Origin: Mycolicibacterium chubuense NBB4
GTDB taxonomy: Bacteria > Actinomycetota > Actinomycetes > Mycobacteriales > Mycobacteriaceae
Direction: 5' to 3'
Assembly (NCBI RefSeq): GCF_000266905.1
Contig: NC_018027.1
Location: forward strand, 4,030,001-4,094,000
DNA length: 64,000 bases
Shown here: positions 8,773 to 18,000 of the stretch, one piece after another
Layout of the letters: the number at the start of each line of letters is the position of its first letter
How positions within the stretch are numbered: the stretch's first letter is position 1
The notes under the pieces: generated by a model
What the model was told of the DNA's origin: nothing
Databases searched by the model: none
The model's input: only the letters and a program-made list of their open reading frames with translations
Program-made: the position numbers and the translations under genes

Positions 8773-10446
8773 ATGACCTACCGCGCGCTCCTGCGACTGC
8801 TCGGCGTCGCCCTCACCGCGCTGCTGATCCTCACCGGCTGTTCGGGCTCACGCGAGCCGGGCCCGTCGGCGGGCGGCAGCGCCGAACTCGGTGCGACAGC
8901 CGACATCAACGCCCAGGATCCTGCGACCCTGCGCCAGGGCGGCAACCTGCGGCTCGCGCTGAGCGGGTTCCCGGCGAACTTCAACAACCTGCACATCGAC
9001 GGCAATCTCGGCGAGATCGGTGCGATGTACAAGGCGACGATGCCGCGGGCCTTCTTCATCAAGCCGGACGGCCAGATGACCGTCAACAACGACTTCTTCA
9101 CCAACGTCGAGCTGACCGGCACCGATCCGCAGGTGGTCACCTACACCATCAACCCGAAGGCGGTCTGGACCAACGGCAGACCCATCACCTGGGAGGACAT
9201 CGCCTCCCAGATCAACGCCACCAGCGGCAAGGACAAGCGATTCCTGTTCGCCGCCCCCAACGGCAGCGAGCGCGTCGCGTCCGTGACCAGGGGCGTCGAC
9301 GACCGACAGGCCGTCGTCACATTCGCCAAGCACTACGCGGACTGGAAGGGCATGTTCGCCGGCAACGGCATGCTGTTCCCCAAGGAGATGACCGCGACGC
9401 CCGAGGCGTTCAACACCGGCTTCCGCGACACGCCGCCGCCGTCGGCGGGACCGTTCACGATCACCGCGGTCGACCGCGGCGCGCAGCGAATCACGCTGTC
9501 GCGCAATCCGAAATGGTGGGGCACACCCGCGCTGCTCGACTCCATCACCTACACGGTGCTCGACGACGCGGCGAGGATCCCGGCGCTGCAGAACAACGCG
9601 CTGGACGCGACCGGCCTGGCTACCATCGACGAGTTGACGATCGCGAAACGCACGCCGGGCATCTCGTTGCGGCGCGCTCCCGCGCCCAGCTGGTATCACT
9701 TGACGTTCAACGGCGCGCAGGGCTCGATCCTGGCCGATCCGGCGCTGCGGATGGCGATCGCCAAGGGCATCGACCGGCAGGGGATCGTCAACGTCTCGCA
9801 GCGCGGGCTGACCGACAAGCCCGTCCCGCTGAACAACCACATCTACGTGGCCGGCCAGGAGGGCTACCAGGACAACGGCATCGGCTTCGATCCCGAGGGC
9901 GCCAAGCGTGATCTCGACGCGCTCGGCTGGCGTCAGGCTGGCCAGTTTCGCGAGAAGGACGGCCGCACGCTGACGATCCGCGACGTGTTCTACGACGCGA
10001 AGAGCACCCGCGACATCGGCGTGGTCGCCCAGAACAATCTGGCGCAGATCGGCGTAGACCTCCAGCTGATTCCCGCGGCCGGCGGCAAGCTGTTCCCGGA
10101 CTTCGTCACCCCCGGCAATTTCGACGTCGTGCAATTCGCCTGGGGCGGCGATGCTTTCCCGTTGTCGAGCCTGAGCCAGACCTACGCGTCGCAGGGTGAG
10201 AGCAACTACGGCAAGATCGGCAGCCCCGAAGTCGACGCGAAGATCGAACAGACGCTGTCCGAACTGGATCCGGCGAAAGCCCGCACGCTGGCCAACGAGC
10301 TCGACAGGATGCTCTGGCAGGAGGTGTTCAGCCTGCCGCTGTTCCAGGCACCGGGCAACCTCGCGGTGCGCAGCACGCTGGCCAATTTCGGCCCGGCGGG
10401 CATCGGCGACCTGAACTACTCCGCGATCGGTTTCATGAAGCAGTGA
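8773..10446 (+). CDS. oppA: Peptide-binding lipoprotein OppA
   Basis: 557 residues starting at ATG 8773, 11 bp after oppD. It begins with a lipoprotein signal peptide ending in the lipobox LILTGC (Cys lipidated), followed by a family-5 solute-binding fold typical of OppA/DppA (NLRLALSGFPANFNNLHIDG; late motif WGGDAFPLSSLSQTY). It should sit on the outer face of the plasma membrane and deliver peptides to OppBC. Its stop overlaps the end of the convergent hydrolase gene by 14 bp, so there is no room for a classical terminator between them. Confidence 0.92.
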   Translation: MTYRALLRLLGVALTALLILTGCSGSREPGPSAGGSAELGATADINAQDPATLRQGGNLRLALSGFPANFNNLHIDGNLGEIGAMYKATMPRAFFIKPDGQMTVNNDFFTNVELTGTDPQVVTYTINPKAVWTNGRPITWEDIASQINATSGKDKRFLFAAPNGSERVASVTRGVDDRQAVVTFAKHYADWKGMFAGNGMLFPKEMTATPEAFNTGFRDTPPPSAGPFTITAVDRGAQRITLSRNPKWWGTPALLDSITYTVLDDAARIPALQNNALDATGLATIDELTIAKRTPGISLRRAPAPSWYHLTFNGAQGSILADPALRMAIAKGIDRQGIVNVSQRGLTDKPVPLNNHIYVAGQEGYQDNGIGFDPEGAKRDLDALGWRQAGQFREKDGRTLTIRDVFYDAKSTRDIGVVAQNNLAQIGVDLQLIPAAGGKLFPDFVTPGNFDVVQFAWGGDAFPLSSLSQTYASQGESNYGKIGSPEVDAKIEQTLSELDPAKARTLANELDRMLWQEVFSLPLFQAPGNLAVRSTLANFGPAGIGDLNYSAIGFMKQ

Positions 10447-11701
10447 CCTGACGGACCGCGCGGGGAACCACGTCGGGCACCACCGACTCCACCGTGAGCG
10501 CCACGGAGATCGCCCGCACCAGCAGCCGGACCGTCAGGTTCGCCGGCAGCGCATCCAATTCAAGTGCCCGAGAGGGCAGTTCGTCGATCGCGCCGTTACT
10601 GGCGGCCTGGCAGATCTGCAGCGCCGCGTGTTCGCGGGTGTCGAGCATGCTGTGCCCGGCGGTCGGCAGGTCGACGAGCACCGAGCCGGGGATCAGCCCG
10701 GTGATCCGCCGGGCCACTGCCGGCGGTGTGGTGAGGTCGCGCCCGCCGGAGACCACCGCGGTCGGCCAGGTGAATGACGGCATCGCCGAGACCAGATCGT
10801 AGGGTTCGGTGGCGAATTCGACGTCACCGCTGGCCATCTCGCGCAGTGCGATGGCCGGGTCGAGCGGGCCGCCGTCCGGTTCGGCGCCGTAGTTCAGCTC
10901 GCGGTAGGCGATGCGTTCGACGAGGTCGGGTTCGTGCTGGTATGGCGTCTTGCTCTCGAACAGGTTTCTGGCGCCGACGCCGACGGCGGCCCACAACCAG
11001 TCGTGGCCGGCGAGCAGCAGATCGAGCTGACGGCCCAGCACCTCCGGGCCCGCGACGCCGTACAGGTCGCCGATCAGCTGCACGTCCTTGGACCGCAGGA
11101 CCCCGTCGGCTACCAGGCGGCGCACCTTCGCCGCCAGTTCGGCGCTCTCCGGGGCGGCCCCGTCCCACAGCACCCGCCGGGTCTGCGCGCGGACCTCCTC
11201 GATGTCGTCGGCCGACAGCAGCGGCGAGTCCAGCACCATCGCCTCGACCCGGTCCGGGTGCCGCACCCCCAGACCGGCGGCCAGGTAGGTGCCGTAGGAC
11301 GCGCCGTAGACGACGGCCTTGTCCACCTGGGCGTCGTCGAGCACGGCGGCGAGGTCGCCGACGACCGCGTCGACGGTCAGCGCCTCCGGAGGCAGGTCGG
11401 CTCCCGCGTCGTCGTGGCGGGACAGCCCGACTCCGCGGTGCTCGACCATGATGACGTCCAGACCGGCCACGGCGGCGTGCCGCCGGAACGCCCGGTACAG
11501 CGCCACCGACGCCGCACCGGGCCCGCCGGGAATGATGAGCAGCGGGTTCGCCGACTTGCGGCCGGTACGGACGTAGTAGACGTCGAACTCCTCGCCTCCG
11601 CGGTGCGGGCCGCCGGTGACGACGGGCCGGCGCACGGGCCGGACTCCGGGCAGCGCCGCGAGTTTGTCGTGCGCCCGGCGGCGCTTGGCGTTCATCGTCA
11701 T
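10433..11701 (-). CDS. Alpha/beta hydrolase, proline iminopeptidase-like
   Basis: 422 residues with an oxyanion-type motif LLIIPGGPGAA, the nucleophile elbow YGASYGTYLA (GxSxG with Ser) and a late catalytic His in LPTAGHSML. This is the pattern of the S33 peptidase/proline iminopeptidase branch of alpha/beta hydrolases, which remove N-terminal residues from small peptides or hydrolyse related amides and esters. Its position next to a peptide importer is suggestive, but substrate is not deducible. ATG at 11701 with a short AAAGG upstream. No signal peptide, so cytosolic. Confidence 0.8.
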   Translation of the reverse strand: MTMNAKRRRAHDKLAALPGVRPVRRPVVTGGPHRGGEEFDVYYVRTGRKSANPLLIIPGGPGAASVALYRAFRRHAAVAGLDVIMVEHRGVGLSRHDDAGADLPPEALTVDAVVGDLAAVLDDAQVDKAVVYGASYGTYLAAGLGVRHPDRVEAMVLDSPLLSADDIEEVRAQTRRVLWDGAAPESAELAAKVRRLVADGVLRSKDVQLIGDLYGVAGPEVLGRQLDLLLAGHDWLWAAVGVGARNLFESKTPYQHEPDLVERIAYRELNYGAEPDGGPLDPAIALREMASGDVEFATEPYDLVSAMPSFTWPTAVVSGGRDLTTPPAVARRITGLIPGSVLVDLPTAGHSMLDTREHAALQICQAASNGAIDELPSRALELDALPANLTVRLLVRAISVALTVESVVPDVVPRAVRQVTAS

Positions 11702-11933
11702 CGCCTTTCATAATGCCCCGCACGGGCCCGGGTGACACCTCGAGTTCCTCCCGTTGCCGGTGAGCCGGCGCCGTGTGGTGTGGCCCGGCGCGTCGCCGAC
11801 CTCCTCGACGGCCTGCGAGCAGGAGCCGAGGACCGAGTCCTCAACGACGAGAACCGGTTTGCTCCGGCAGCTGCCCCTCGAGGCGTACTTCTGAGATTCG
11901 CGGTGAGCGTGCGCAGAATCGGTGCACGAGCCG

Positions 11934-11954
11934 GCGTGTTGGCCGCAAACACGC
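11934..11954 (-). terminator. Small hairpin downstream of the GMC oxidoreductase
   Basis: GCGTGTT (11934-11940) and AACACGC (11948-11954) are perfect complements around a 7-nt loop. It lies just after the leftward GMC gene, where a terminator would be expected, but lacks a U tract, so the role is tentative. The rest of 11702-11996 contains no convincing gene. Confidence 0.3.
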
Positions 11955-11991
11955 CCGCTCGCCGGGAGGTGCCTAGCCCGCTCGCCGGGAG
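11953..11991. repeat. 16-bp direct repeat, two copies 23 bp apart
   Basis: GCCCGCTCGCCGGGAG occurs at 11953-11968 and 11976-11991, abutting the stop codon of the GMC gene. No function is evident; it could come from a small tandem duplication. Confidence 0.7.
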
Positions 11992-11996
11992 ACGGG

Positions 11997-13544
11997 TCAG
12001 TGGGTGGAGCGGATCAGGTCGGCCGCCTTCTCGCCGATGACGACGGTGGGTGCGTGGGTGTGGCCGCGGATGATCGTCGGCATCACCGACGCATCGACGA
12101 CCCGCAGCGCCCGCACGCCGCGCACCCGCAGGTGCGGGTCCACGACACTGGCGTCGTCGGTGCCCATCCGGCACGTGCCGACCGGGTGATAGAGCGTGTG
12201 CGACAACGACTCCAGCGCACGGGCGAGCGTCTCGTCGTCGAGCGTGGTGGCGTCGAGGGGGCGCGCGATCCGGCCGAGGGTGTCCTTCAGCGGGCGGGCC
12301 GCCGCGATGTGCGCACACATGCGCAGGCCGGCCATCAGCGCCTCCCGGTCGGCGCCCGCCGGGTCGGTCAGGTACCGCGGATCGATCAGCGGCTTGTCGT
12401 GCGGATCCGTCGAGTGCAGCGTGACGCTGCCCTTGCTCTGCGGCTTGAGCAGGATGGGCCCCATCACGACGGCGTGACCTCGATACGGGTCGCCGATGCC
12501 CTCGTCGAAATAGGGTGCGGGCGCGTAGATCAACTCCAGGTCGGGCAGCGCCAGGTCTGGTCTGCTCTTTACGAAGCCGTAGGCCTCCCCCACGTTCGAG
12601 GTCAGCATGCCGCGGCGGCGCACCAGATAGTTGAGCAGCTCCAGCGGCTTCTGTGCGTCGACCAGCGATCCGTAGGGCACGTCGAAACCCAGGGGCACGA
12701 CGAGATGGTCGACGAGATTCGCGCCGACCTCCGGCGAATGGGCCACCGGGACGACGCCGAGGCGGGTGAGCTGGTCGTGGTCGCCGACACCGGAGAGCAT
12801 CAGCAGGTGCGGGGTGTTGATCGCCCCGGCGCACAGCACCACTTCCCGGCGCGCGGTGGCCACGGTGCGACCGTGCTTGCCGTCGAACTCGACGCCGATC
12901 GCCCGGTCCCCGGCGAACACGACACGCGTCGCGGTGGCCTCGGTGATCACGGTCAGGTTGCGGCGCTTACGGACGGCTTTCGGCTTGAGGTATGCATCGG
13001 CGCTGCTCCACCGGGCACCCCGGCGCTGGGTCACCAGTGTCTCGCAGAACCCCTGCGGTTCAGCGCTGTTCGGCTTCTCGACGCGATGGCCACAGTCCTT
13101 CGCGGCGTCGAGCCAGGCCGCGGTGGACGCGCGCGGGCTGCGCTGGCGCGAGATGATCAGTGGGCCGGCCTCGATGCGGCGCAGATACGGCTCGACGTGG
13201 GCGTAATCCCACTGCTGGCCGGCGCGTTCGCCCCACTCGTCGTAATCGGCGGCGAAGCCGGGAATCCACATCATCGCGTTCATCGACGACGAGCCGCCGA
13301 GCATCTTGCCGCGCGGCCAGTAGATGCGCCGCCCGCCGAGACCTTGCTGCGGTTCGGTGAGGTAGTCCCAGTCGAGCGGGCCCCGCATCAGGCGGGAGAA
13401 GCCGGCCGGGATGTGGACGAACGGGTCCCGGTCCCGCTTGCCCGCTTCGAGCACGATCACCTGCACCGACGGATCGGCGCTCAGCCGGTTGGCCACGACG
13501 GCGCCCGCCGAACCGGTGCCCACGATGACGTAGTCGGCCTCCAC
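11997..13544 (-). CDS. GMC-family FAD oxidoreductase (Rv1279-like)
   Basis: 515 residues. The N-terminus holds the FAD dinucleotide-binding motif DYVIVGTGSAGAVVANRLS, followed by the GMC signature region GGSSSMNAMMWIPG (near residue 90) and the second signature GAINTPHLLMLSGVG. The C-terminal half contains the catalytic segment HTLYHPVGTCRMG and the closing RVVDASVMPTIIRGHTHAP. These enzymes oxidise alcohols with FAD; choline dehydrogenase-like members are closest in style, but the substrate is unknown. GTG start at 13544 is supported by a TACACT box 7 nt upstream. Its place beside the opp genes matches Rv1279 next to oppA in M. tuberculosis. Confidence 0.9.
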   Translation of the reverse strand: MEADYVIVGTGSAGAVVANRLSADPSVQVIVLEAGKRDRDPFVHIPAGFSRLMRGPLDWDYLTEPQQGLGGRRIYWPRGKMLGGSSSMNAMMWIPGFAADYDEWGERAGQQWDYAHVEPYLRRIEAGPLIISRQRSPRASTAAWLDAAKDCGHRVEKPNSAEPQGFCETLVTQRRGARWSSADAYLKPKAVRKRRNLTVITEATATRVVFAGDRAIGVEFDGKHGRTVATARREVVLCAGAINTPHLLMLSGVGDHDQLTRLGVVPVAHSPEVGANLVDHLVVPLGFDVPYGSLVDAQKPLELLNYLVRRRGMLTSNVGEAYGFVKSRPDLALPDLELIYAPAPYFDEGIGDPYRGHAVVMGPILLKPQSKGSVTLHSTDPHDKPLIDPRYLTDPAGADREALMAGLRMCAHIAAARPLKDTLGRIARPLDATTLDDETLARALESLSHTLYHPVGTCRMGTDDASVVDPHLRVRGVRALRVVDASVMPTIIRGHTHAPTVVIGEKAADLIRSTH

Positions 13545-13551
13545 GGGCCGA

Positions 13552-13557
13552 AGTGTA
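13552..13557 (-). promoter_or_regulatory. Putative -10 box of GMC oxidoreductase
   Basis: TACACT on the minus strand, 7 nt before the GTG at 13544; suggests a leaderless transcript starting at the start codon. Confidence 0.45.
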
Positions 13558-13566
13558 GACGCCGAG

Positions 13567-16221
13567 TCAGGCGCTCAATTCGATGTGTGTGGCCGTCTGT
13601 ACGTCGGCGTAGCGCTGCGGACTGCACGTCAGGATGATGACCTGCCCGTCTCCGGCGACCGCGTCGAACACCTCGGCCATCTTGGCCAGTCGGCCGGTGT
13701 CGCTGAATCCGAGCGCATCGTCGATCACCACGGGGACGCTGTCTTCGGTGGCGACCAGCGCGGCGCCGGCCAGCCGGGCCACGATGCCCAACTGTTCCTT
13801 GGCTCCACCGGACAGCGACTCGTACGGCACGGTGCGACCGGACAGCGTCCGATGCCCGATCCGCAGCTCGCTATCGACTTCGACCTCGAAGCTCTCGCCG
13901 AACACGATGCGGCCCAACCGTTCCACCTCACCGCGGAAGGGGTCGACGTAGCGGGACCGCATCGCGTCGCGATGGCGACCCATCACCGACTTGAGCAGCT
14001 GGGCCGCCCGGGCGCGACGCTGCACCCGCCGGTACTCGGCCTCGGCGTGCTCGCGTTCGGTCTCCGCTGCGTCCAGCCGGCCCTTGCGTCCCTCGGTGCC
14101 GAAGATCTTGAGCGCAGTGGCCACCTCCCGCAGCGCCTCGGCGGCCTGGTCGCGCCGGGCGGCGACGCCTTCGGCGGCGCGCTCCGCCTCGGCCAGCGCA
14201 GCGGCCACCGTCTCGGGTTCGTGTCGGGCCAACTCGTCACCGAGCCGGGTGAGGTGAGCCTGCGCCGCGGCCACCGCTTCCCCGTCCGCCTCGGCCTTGA
14301 GCGCGAGTTGCTCGTCGCCGACCGCGTCGCGCTGCGCGGCGAGACGAAGCTGCGCTGCAGCCAGCTCATCCCGGGCAGCCTGCAGCTTCTCCTTCGCGCG
14401 CGCCGCGTGCACACCGCGCTGCGCCAGCAGCTTGGCCGCCTCCTCGGCAACCTTCCTGTGCGTCTCACAGTCCCTGACCGCCTGCTGATGCGCCGCGGTC
14501 GCGTCGATGAGCTCCCTGCGCTGGGCCGCCGGATCGTGGGGCCCGCCGGTGGCGAGATCGAAAAGACCGTCGTCGTCGGGCTGATTCTCCCGCAGCTCGC
14601 AGAGGCGCGCGCGGAGTGCGTCGGCGGAGTCGTCGGCGGTCAGCGCGTCGAGCGCCACCCGCGCCTCCCGCCCCGCGGCCTGCAGGTCACGCCGGCGCTG
14701 GTCGACCTCGCGGGCCTCGGCCAGGCCGGAGACACCCGCCCGCTCAAGGGCCTGTGCGAGCGTCGTCGCCGCCGCGTCGAGCGCGGCCTGGGTGCCTGCG
14801 GCCGACGCGCCCGGTGTCACCCGCACCGACAGCAGCCCGGGGACAGCGACGTCGGTCGGCCCGCTCACCCCCGACTGCCAGCTCCGACCAGCTTGGAGCG
14901 TCACCGGCTCGCCGCCGATCAGCAGCTCGAGATCGGCTTCCGCGACCAGCTCCACGTGCGCCGACGTGTGCTCGACGGCCGCGGCGGCCCGGTCGTGGGC
15001 AGCCGAGGCTTTCTCGATCGCCGCCATGTGCTCGGCGGTCAGCGTGATCGCGGTCAGCGCCCGGCGCACCGCGTCGAACTCGCGCTGGTGGCGCTCGATC
15101 GTCCCGAGGCGCGCTGCGATCCGGTTCGCCTCTTCGCGGTCGGCCAGCCGCTGCACCGCGCTGCGTGCGGTGTCCACCCGCACCTGGCTGGCTTCCAGGG
15201 TCGCGCGGGCCTCGACCGCCGCCTCCTCGGCGGCGACCTGCACCTCGCCCGCGGTGTCGAGCGCCTCGGCGGCCTCGGCGGCGGCCGCCTGCAACCGTTC
15301 GACCGTCGCGGTGCGGTCGTCGATGTCGGCACGCGCGCGGCGGCGCTCGGTCAGCGCCGCCAGCGACGCCTCGTGTGCGGAGTTCGCCGCCTGTGCGCGC
15401 ACACCGGCCTGCTCGACCTCGCCACGCAGTGTCGTGATCGTTTGCGCGGCCGCCCGAATCTGCGTGAGTCGTTCTGTCGCACAGGTAGATTCGACGGAAA
15501 GTCCCGACAGCTCATCGGTGAGCGCCGCGTGCCTGCGGACCGCCTCGTCGACTTCGGCGATGGCCGCCGCGCATGTCGCGACCTCCTGGTCGGCGGCGCG
15601 CAACCTGGTGGTCGCGGCCGCCCACTCGCCGGTGGGCCGCCCGGTCGCGGTGAAATAGCGCCGGTATTCCTCGTCGATGCGGTCGATCAGCAGCGTCTCG
15701 ACGTTGCCGGCGCCTTGTGCAGGAGTAGCGTCCACTTCGCCGGCGACCATGTCCAGAGCGCGCGACAGCGCGTCGCAGCCCGACAGGTCCACCGCGGAGG
15801 TCGGCGCCGACTGCAGCACCCGCTGCGCCTGCCACAGATCGAGGTCCACGGTCTGGGCCAGGATGGCGCGCACCCTGTCGTGCGCCTCGTCGCCGGTGAG
15901 CTGCTCGCGCCGGGGCGCCAGCACCGTCAGTTCCGTCTCGGGCTTCTTGTGATAGCGCTTGCGGTAGACGAAACGATAGACGCCGCAGGATATCTCGGCG
16001 GTGACCTCCGCGCCGACGTCGGCGTGCGTGGGCTTGACCTGCTTGACCTCCTTCTTGCCGGACCGGTCCTTGGCCTCCAGCAGCAGGTCGAGGGCCTCGA
16101 GCATCGACGACTTGCCCGTCTCGTTGGGCCCACTGACCACCACGACCCCGTGGTCGGGGAATTCGATGTCGCGGTGCGTGATTCCGCGGTAGTTCGTCAG
16201 AGTCAGCCGGTGCAGCTTCAC
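13567..16221 (-). CDS. SbcC/Rad50-like coiled-coil AAA ATPase (Rv1278-like)
   Basis: 884 residues from a GTG at 16221 that overlaps the stop of the upstream nuclease gene by 4 bp. It starts with an SMC/Rad50-type head (KLHRLTLTNYRGI, Walker A GPNETGKSS at about residues 31-39), continues with several hundred residues of Ala/Glu/Arg-rich heptad-like coiled coil, and ends with the second half of the head: signature LSGGAKEQLG (about 800) and Walker B VVIDDALGFSD (about 830). The usual Asp-Glu of Walker B is Asp-Asp here. The pair with the adjacent metallophosphatase resembles SbcCD/Mre11-Rad50 DNA-end-processing nucleases, but a zinc-hook CxxC was not seen. Likely partner in DNA repair; exact role unproven. 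Confidence 0.85.
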   Translation of the reverse strand: MKLHRLTLTNYRGITHRDIEFPDHGVVVVSGPNETGKSSMLEALDLLLEAKDRSGKKEVKQVKPTHADVGAEVTAEISCGVYRFVYRKRYHKKPETELTVLAPRREQLTGDEAHDRVRAILAQTVDLDLWQAQRVLQSAPTSAVDLSGCDALSRALDMVAGEVDATPAQGAGNVETLLIDRIDEEYRRYFTATGRPTGEWAAATTRLRAADQEVATCAAAIAEVDEAVRRHAALTDELSGLSVESTCATERLTQIRAAAQTITTLRGEVEQAGVRAQAANSAHEASLAALTERRRARADIDDRTATVERLQAAAAEAAEALDTAGEVQVAAEEAAVEARATLEASQVRVDTARSAVQRLADREEANRIAARLGTIERHQREFDAVRRALTAITLTAEHMAAIEKASAAHDRAAAAVEHTSAHVELVAEADLELLIGGEPVTLQAGRSWQSGVSGPTDVAVPGLLSVRVTPGASAAGTQAALDAAATTLAQALERAGVSGLAEAREVDQRRRDLQAAGREARVALDALTADDSADALRARLCELRENQPDDDGLFDLATGGPHDPAAQRRELIDATAAHQQAVRDCETHRKVAEEAAKLLAQRGVHAARAKEKLQAARDELAAAQLRLAAQRDAVGDEQLALKAEADGEAVAAAQAHLTRLGDELARHEPETVAAALAEAERAAEGVAARRDQAAEALREVATALKIFGTEGRKGRLDAAETEREHAEAEYRRVQRRARAAQLLKSVMGRHRDAMRSRYVDPFRGEVERLGRIVFGESFEVEVDSELRIGHRTLSGRTVPYESLSGGAKEQLGIVARLAGAALVATEDSVPVVIDDALGFSDTGRLAKMAEVFDAVAGDGQVIILTCSPQRYADVQTATHIELSA

Positions 16222-17366
16222 GCCGCACCGCCTTCGGTCAGGCGCAGCAGCAGGGCCAGCGCGGCCCGCGCGTCCTCGGCGTCGTCGCCGGCGGAGCGCG
16301 CAGTGGCGACCAACTCGTCGACCGCGGCGGCAGCGAACCCGCCGATCCCGAGGTCGTCGAATTCGCCGTCGGTGGGCATCACCGCGATGTCGGTCTGCTT
16401 GTCCCACGGGATGAGCGCGGCGAACAGCCGTGCGTAGCGATCCAGGCACACGTCGAGCGCGGCTTTGTCGGTGACCGTGAGCGAGCCGGTCAGGCCGAGC
16501 CGGATCACCGTGCGTTCCTTGTCGGGCATCAGGTCGAGGTTGATGTCCAGATCGGCGACATCGCGACTGCTGTCGACCGCATGCCGCAGGGACATGAACC
16601 GCCAGTCCCCGACCCGGTGCGCGTCGACACCGACGGGCCGGCGCGGGTCGGCTTCGTCGACGGCGACGACGAGCACGTTGCCCGGGTCGGGCTCGATGTC
16701 GTCGTAGTTGGTCACCTCGGGCGAGCCCGAATACCAGATCCGGCCGGTGTTGCCGACGCTGAGGCGGGAGTGCTTGTCTCCCAACGCGACATAGTGCACA
16801 GCGCCTCGGACGATCGCCTGCTCCAGCGTGTCGAGCCGGATCAGCGACGCTCTGTCCTTGTCCGGCACCAGGATGTCGACCGCGCCGTGGCCGACGACGA
16901 TGCGGGTGACGCCGTCGGCGGGCAGACCGTCGACGACCTCGCCGACGAGGTCGGTGGTGGGCACCTTGGAGCTCCACGGCGCCGCGACGAGCTGCAGGCC
17001 CGGCCGCACCTCGTGGACCCCGGCGCGGTCGAGCACGACGACGTTGTCGGGCCGCTCGGCGGTGAACAGCGCACTGGTGTACACCGACGACGCATCGAGC
17101 GGATCGTGATTGCCGGGGAGCAGATACACCGGGACACCGATGCCGCGCATGGCCTCGAGCGACAGACTGACGTCACGGGGGGCGAGCTGGTTGTGTTCGA
17201 ACACGTCACCGGCGACCACGACGAACTCCGCGCCCGCCTCGGCGGCGAGCGGGCCCAGGGCGGCGACGGCGGCCCGCCGGGCAGCCGAATACCGTGGCTG
17301 CGCTTCGCCGTTGAGGAAGTGGCGGGTCATGCCGAGCTGCCAGTCGGCGGTGTGCAGAAAGCGCAT
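16218..17366 (-). CDS. SbcD/Mre11-like metallophosphoesterase (Rv1277-like)
   Basis: 382 residues with the calcineurin-like phosphoesterase motifs in order: HTADWQLG at the N-terminus, VVVAGDVFEHN, LLPGNHDPLD and VGHGAVD, then HYVALGDKHSRL. These coordinate two metals in SbcD/Mre11 nucleases. The downstream overlapping gene encodes the Rad50/SbcC-like ATPase, so the two very probably form one DNA nuclease complex in the cytoplasm. ATG at 17366. Divergent from the SixA-like gene with 115 bp between start codons. Confidence 0.87.
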   Translation of the reverse strand: MRFLHTADWQLGMTRHFLNGEAQPRYSAARRAAVAALGPLAAEAGAEFVVVAGDVFEHNQLAPRDVSLSLEAMRGIGVPVYLLPGNHDPLDASSVYTSALFTAERPDNVVVLDRAGVHEVRPGLQLVAAPWSSKVPTTDLVGEVVDGLPADGVTRIVVGHGAVDILVPDKDRASLIRLDTLEQAIVRGAVHYVALGDKHSRLSVGNTGRIWYSGSPEVTNYDDIEPDPGNVLVVAVDEADPRRPVGVDAHRVGDWRFMSLRHAVDSSRDVADLDINLDLMPDKERTVIRLGLTGSLTVTDKAALDVCLDRYARLFAALIPWDKQTDIAVMPTDGEFDDLGIGGFAAAAVDELVATARSAGDDAEDARAALALLLRLTEGGAA

Positions 17367-17468
17367 CTCGGCCCGTCCCCTCCGTGCTCATCCGGCGACC
17401 TGTTCGCCGTGGCATCGCGAGTCTAGGGCGGGTGGCCGACAAGTCCGTGGACGCGCACCGGCATGGCC

Positions 17469-17474
17469 TACCGT
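17469..17474 (+). promoter_or_regulatory. Putative -10 box of SixA-like gene
   Basis: TACCGT 7 nt upstream of the GTG at 17482; supports that GTG as a leaderless start. Confidence 0.45.
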
Positions 17475-17481
17475 TGACCCG

Positions 17482-18000
17482 GTGAGCGACCGAATCCGCA
17501 CACTGTTGTTGCTTCGACACGCCAAGTCGGACTATCCCGACGGGGTCCCCGACCACGAGCGCCCGCTGGCACCGCGGGGCGTCCGCGAGGCGGCACTGGC
17601 CGGCGACTGGATCAGGGCCAACCTCGCAGCCGTGGACGCGGTGCTGTGTTCCACGGCGACGCGCACCAGGCAGACCCTGGACCGCACCGGCATCACCGCC
17701 CCGGTGCAGTTTGTGGACCGGATCTACGACTCGTCGCCCGGGATCGTCATCGACGAGATCAACGCGGTGCCGACGCGATTCGATGCGGAGGTCGCCACGC
17801 TGCTCGTCGTCGGCCACGAACCCGTGATGTCGTCGCTGGCGCTGGGGCTGGCCGACGACGCGTCCGTCGACAGCGGCGCCGCGCGAGCGATCTCGGCGAA
17901 GTTTCCCACCTCGTCCGTGGCGGTGCTGCGCGCGGCGGCGCCGTGGGAGCAGTGGGAGTTGGGCGGCGCGGAACTGGCTGAGTTCCACACTCCGCGCTAA
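17482..18000 (+). CDS. SixA-like histidine phosphatase (Rv1276c-like)
   Basis: 172 residues of the histidine phosphatase superfamily: the RHG-type motif appears as LLLRHAKSDYP near the N-terminus, with the partner residues in STATRTRQT and the second His in VVGHEPVMSS. The RHAKSD form is typical of SixA proteins, which remove phosphate from phosphohistidine proteins. Single cytosolic domain. Its stop overlaps the convergent lprC gene by 4 bp. GTG start chosen from the -10 box spacing. Confidence 0.87.
   Translation: MSDRIRTLLLLRHAKSDYPDGVPDHERPLAPRGVREAALAGDWIRANLAAVDAVLCSTATRTRQTLDRTGITAPVQFVDRIYDSSPGIVIDEINAVPTRFDAEVATLLVVGHEPVMSSLALGLADDASVDSGAARAISAKFPTSSVAVLRAAAPWEQWELGGAELAEFHTPR

Noticed and set aside
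11732..12040. Possible small gene in the gap between the hydrolase and GMC genes
   Set aside because: No ribosome-binding site, atypical composition, and overlap with the hairpin and direct repeat; no support beyond an open frame.
13585..16437. 950-codon plus-strand open frame opposite the SbcC-like gene
   Set aside because: Shadow of the coiled-coil ATPase gene; no recognisable domain in its own translation.
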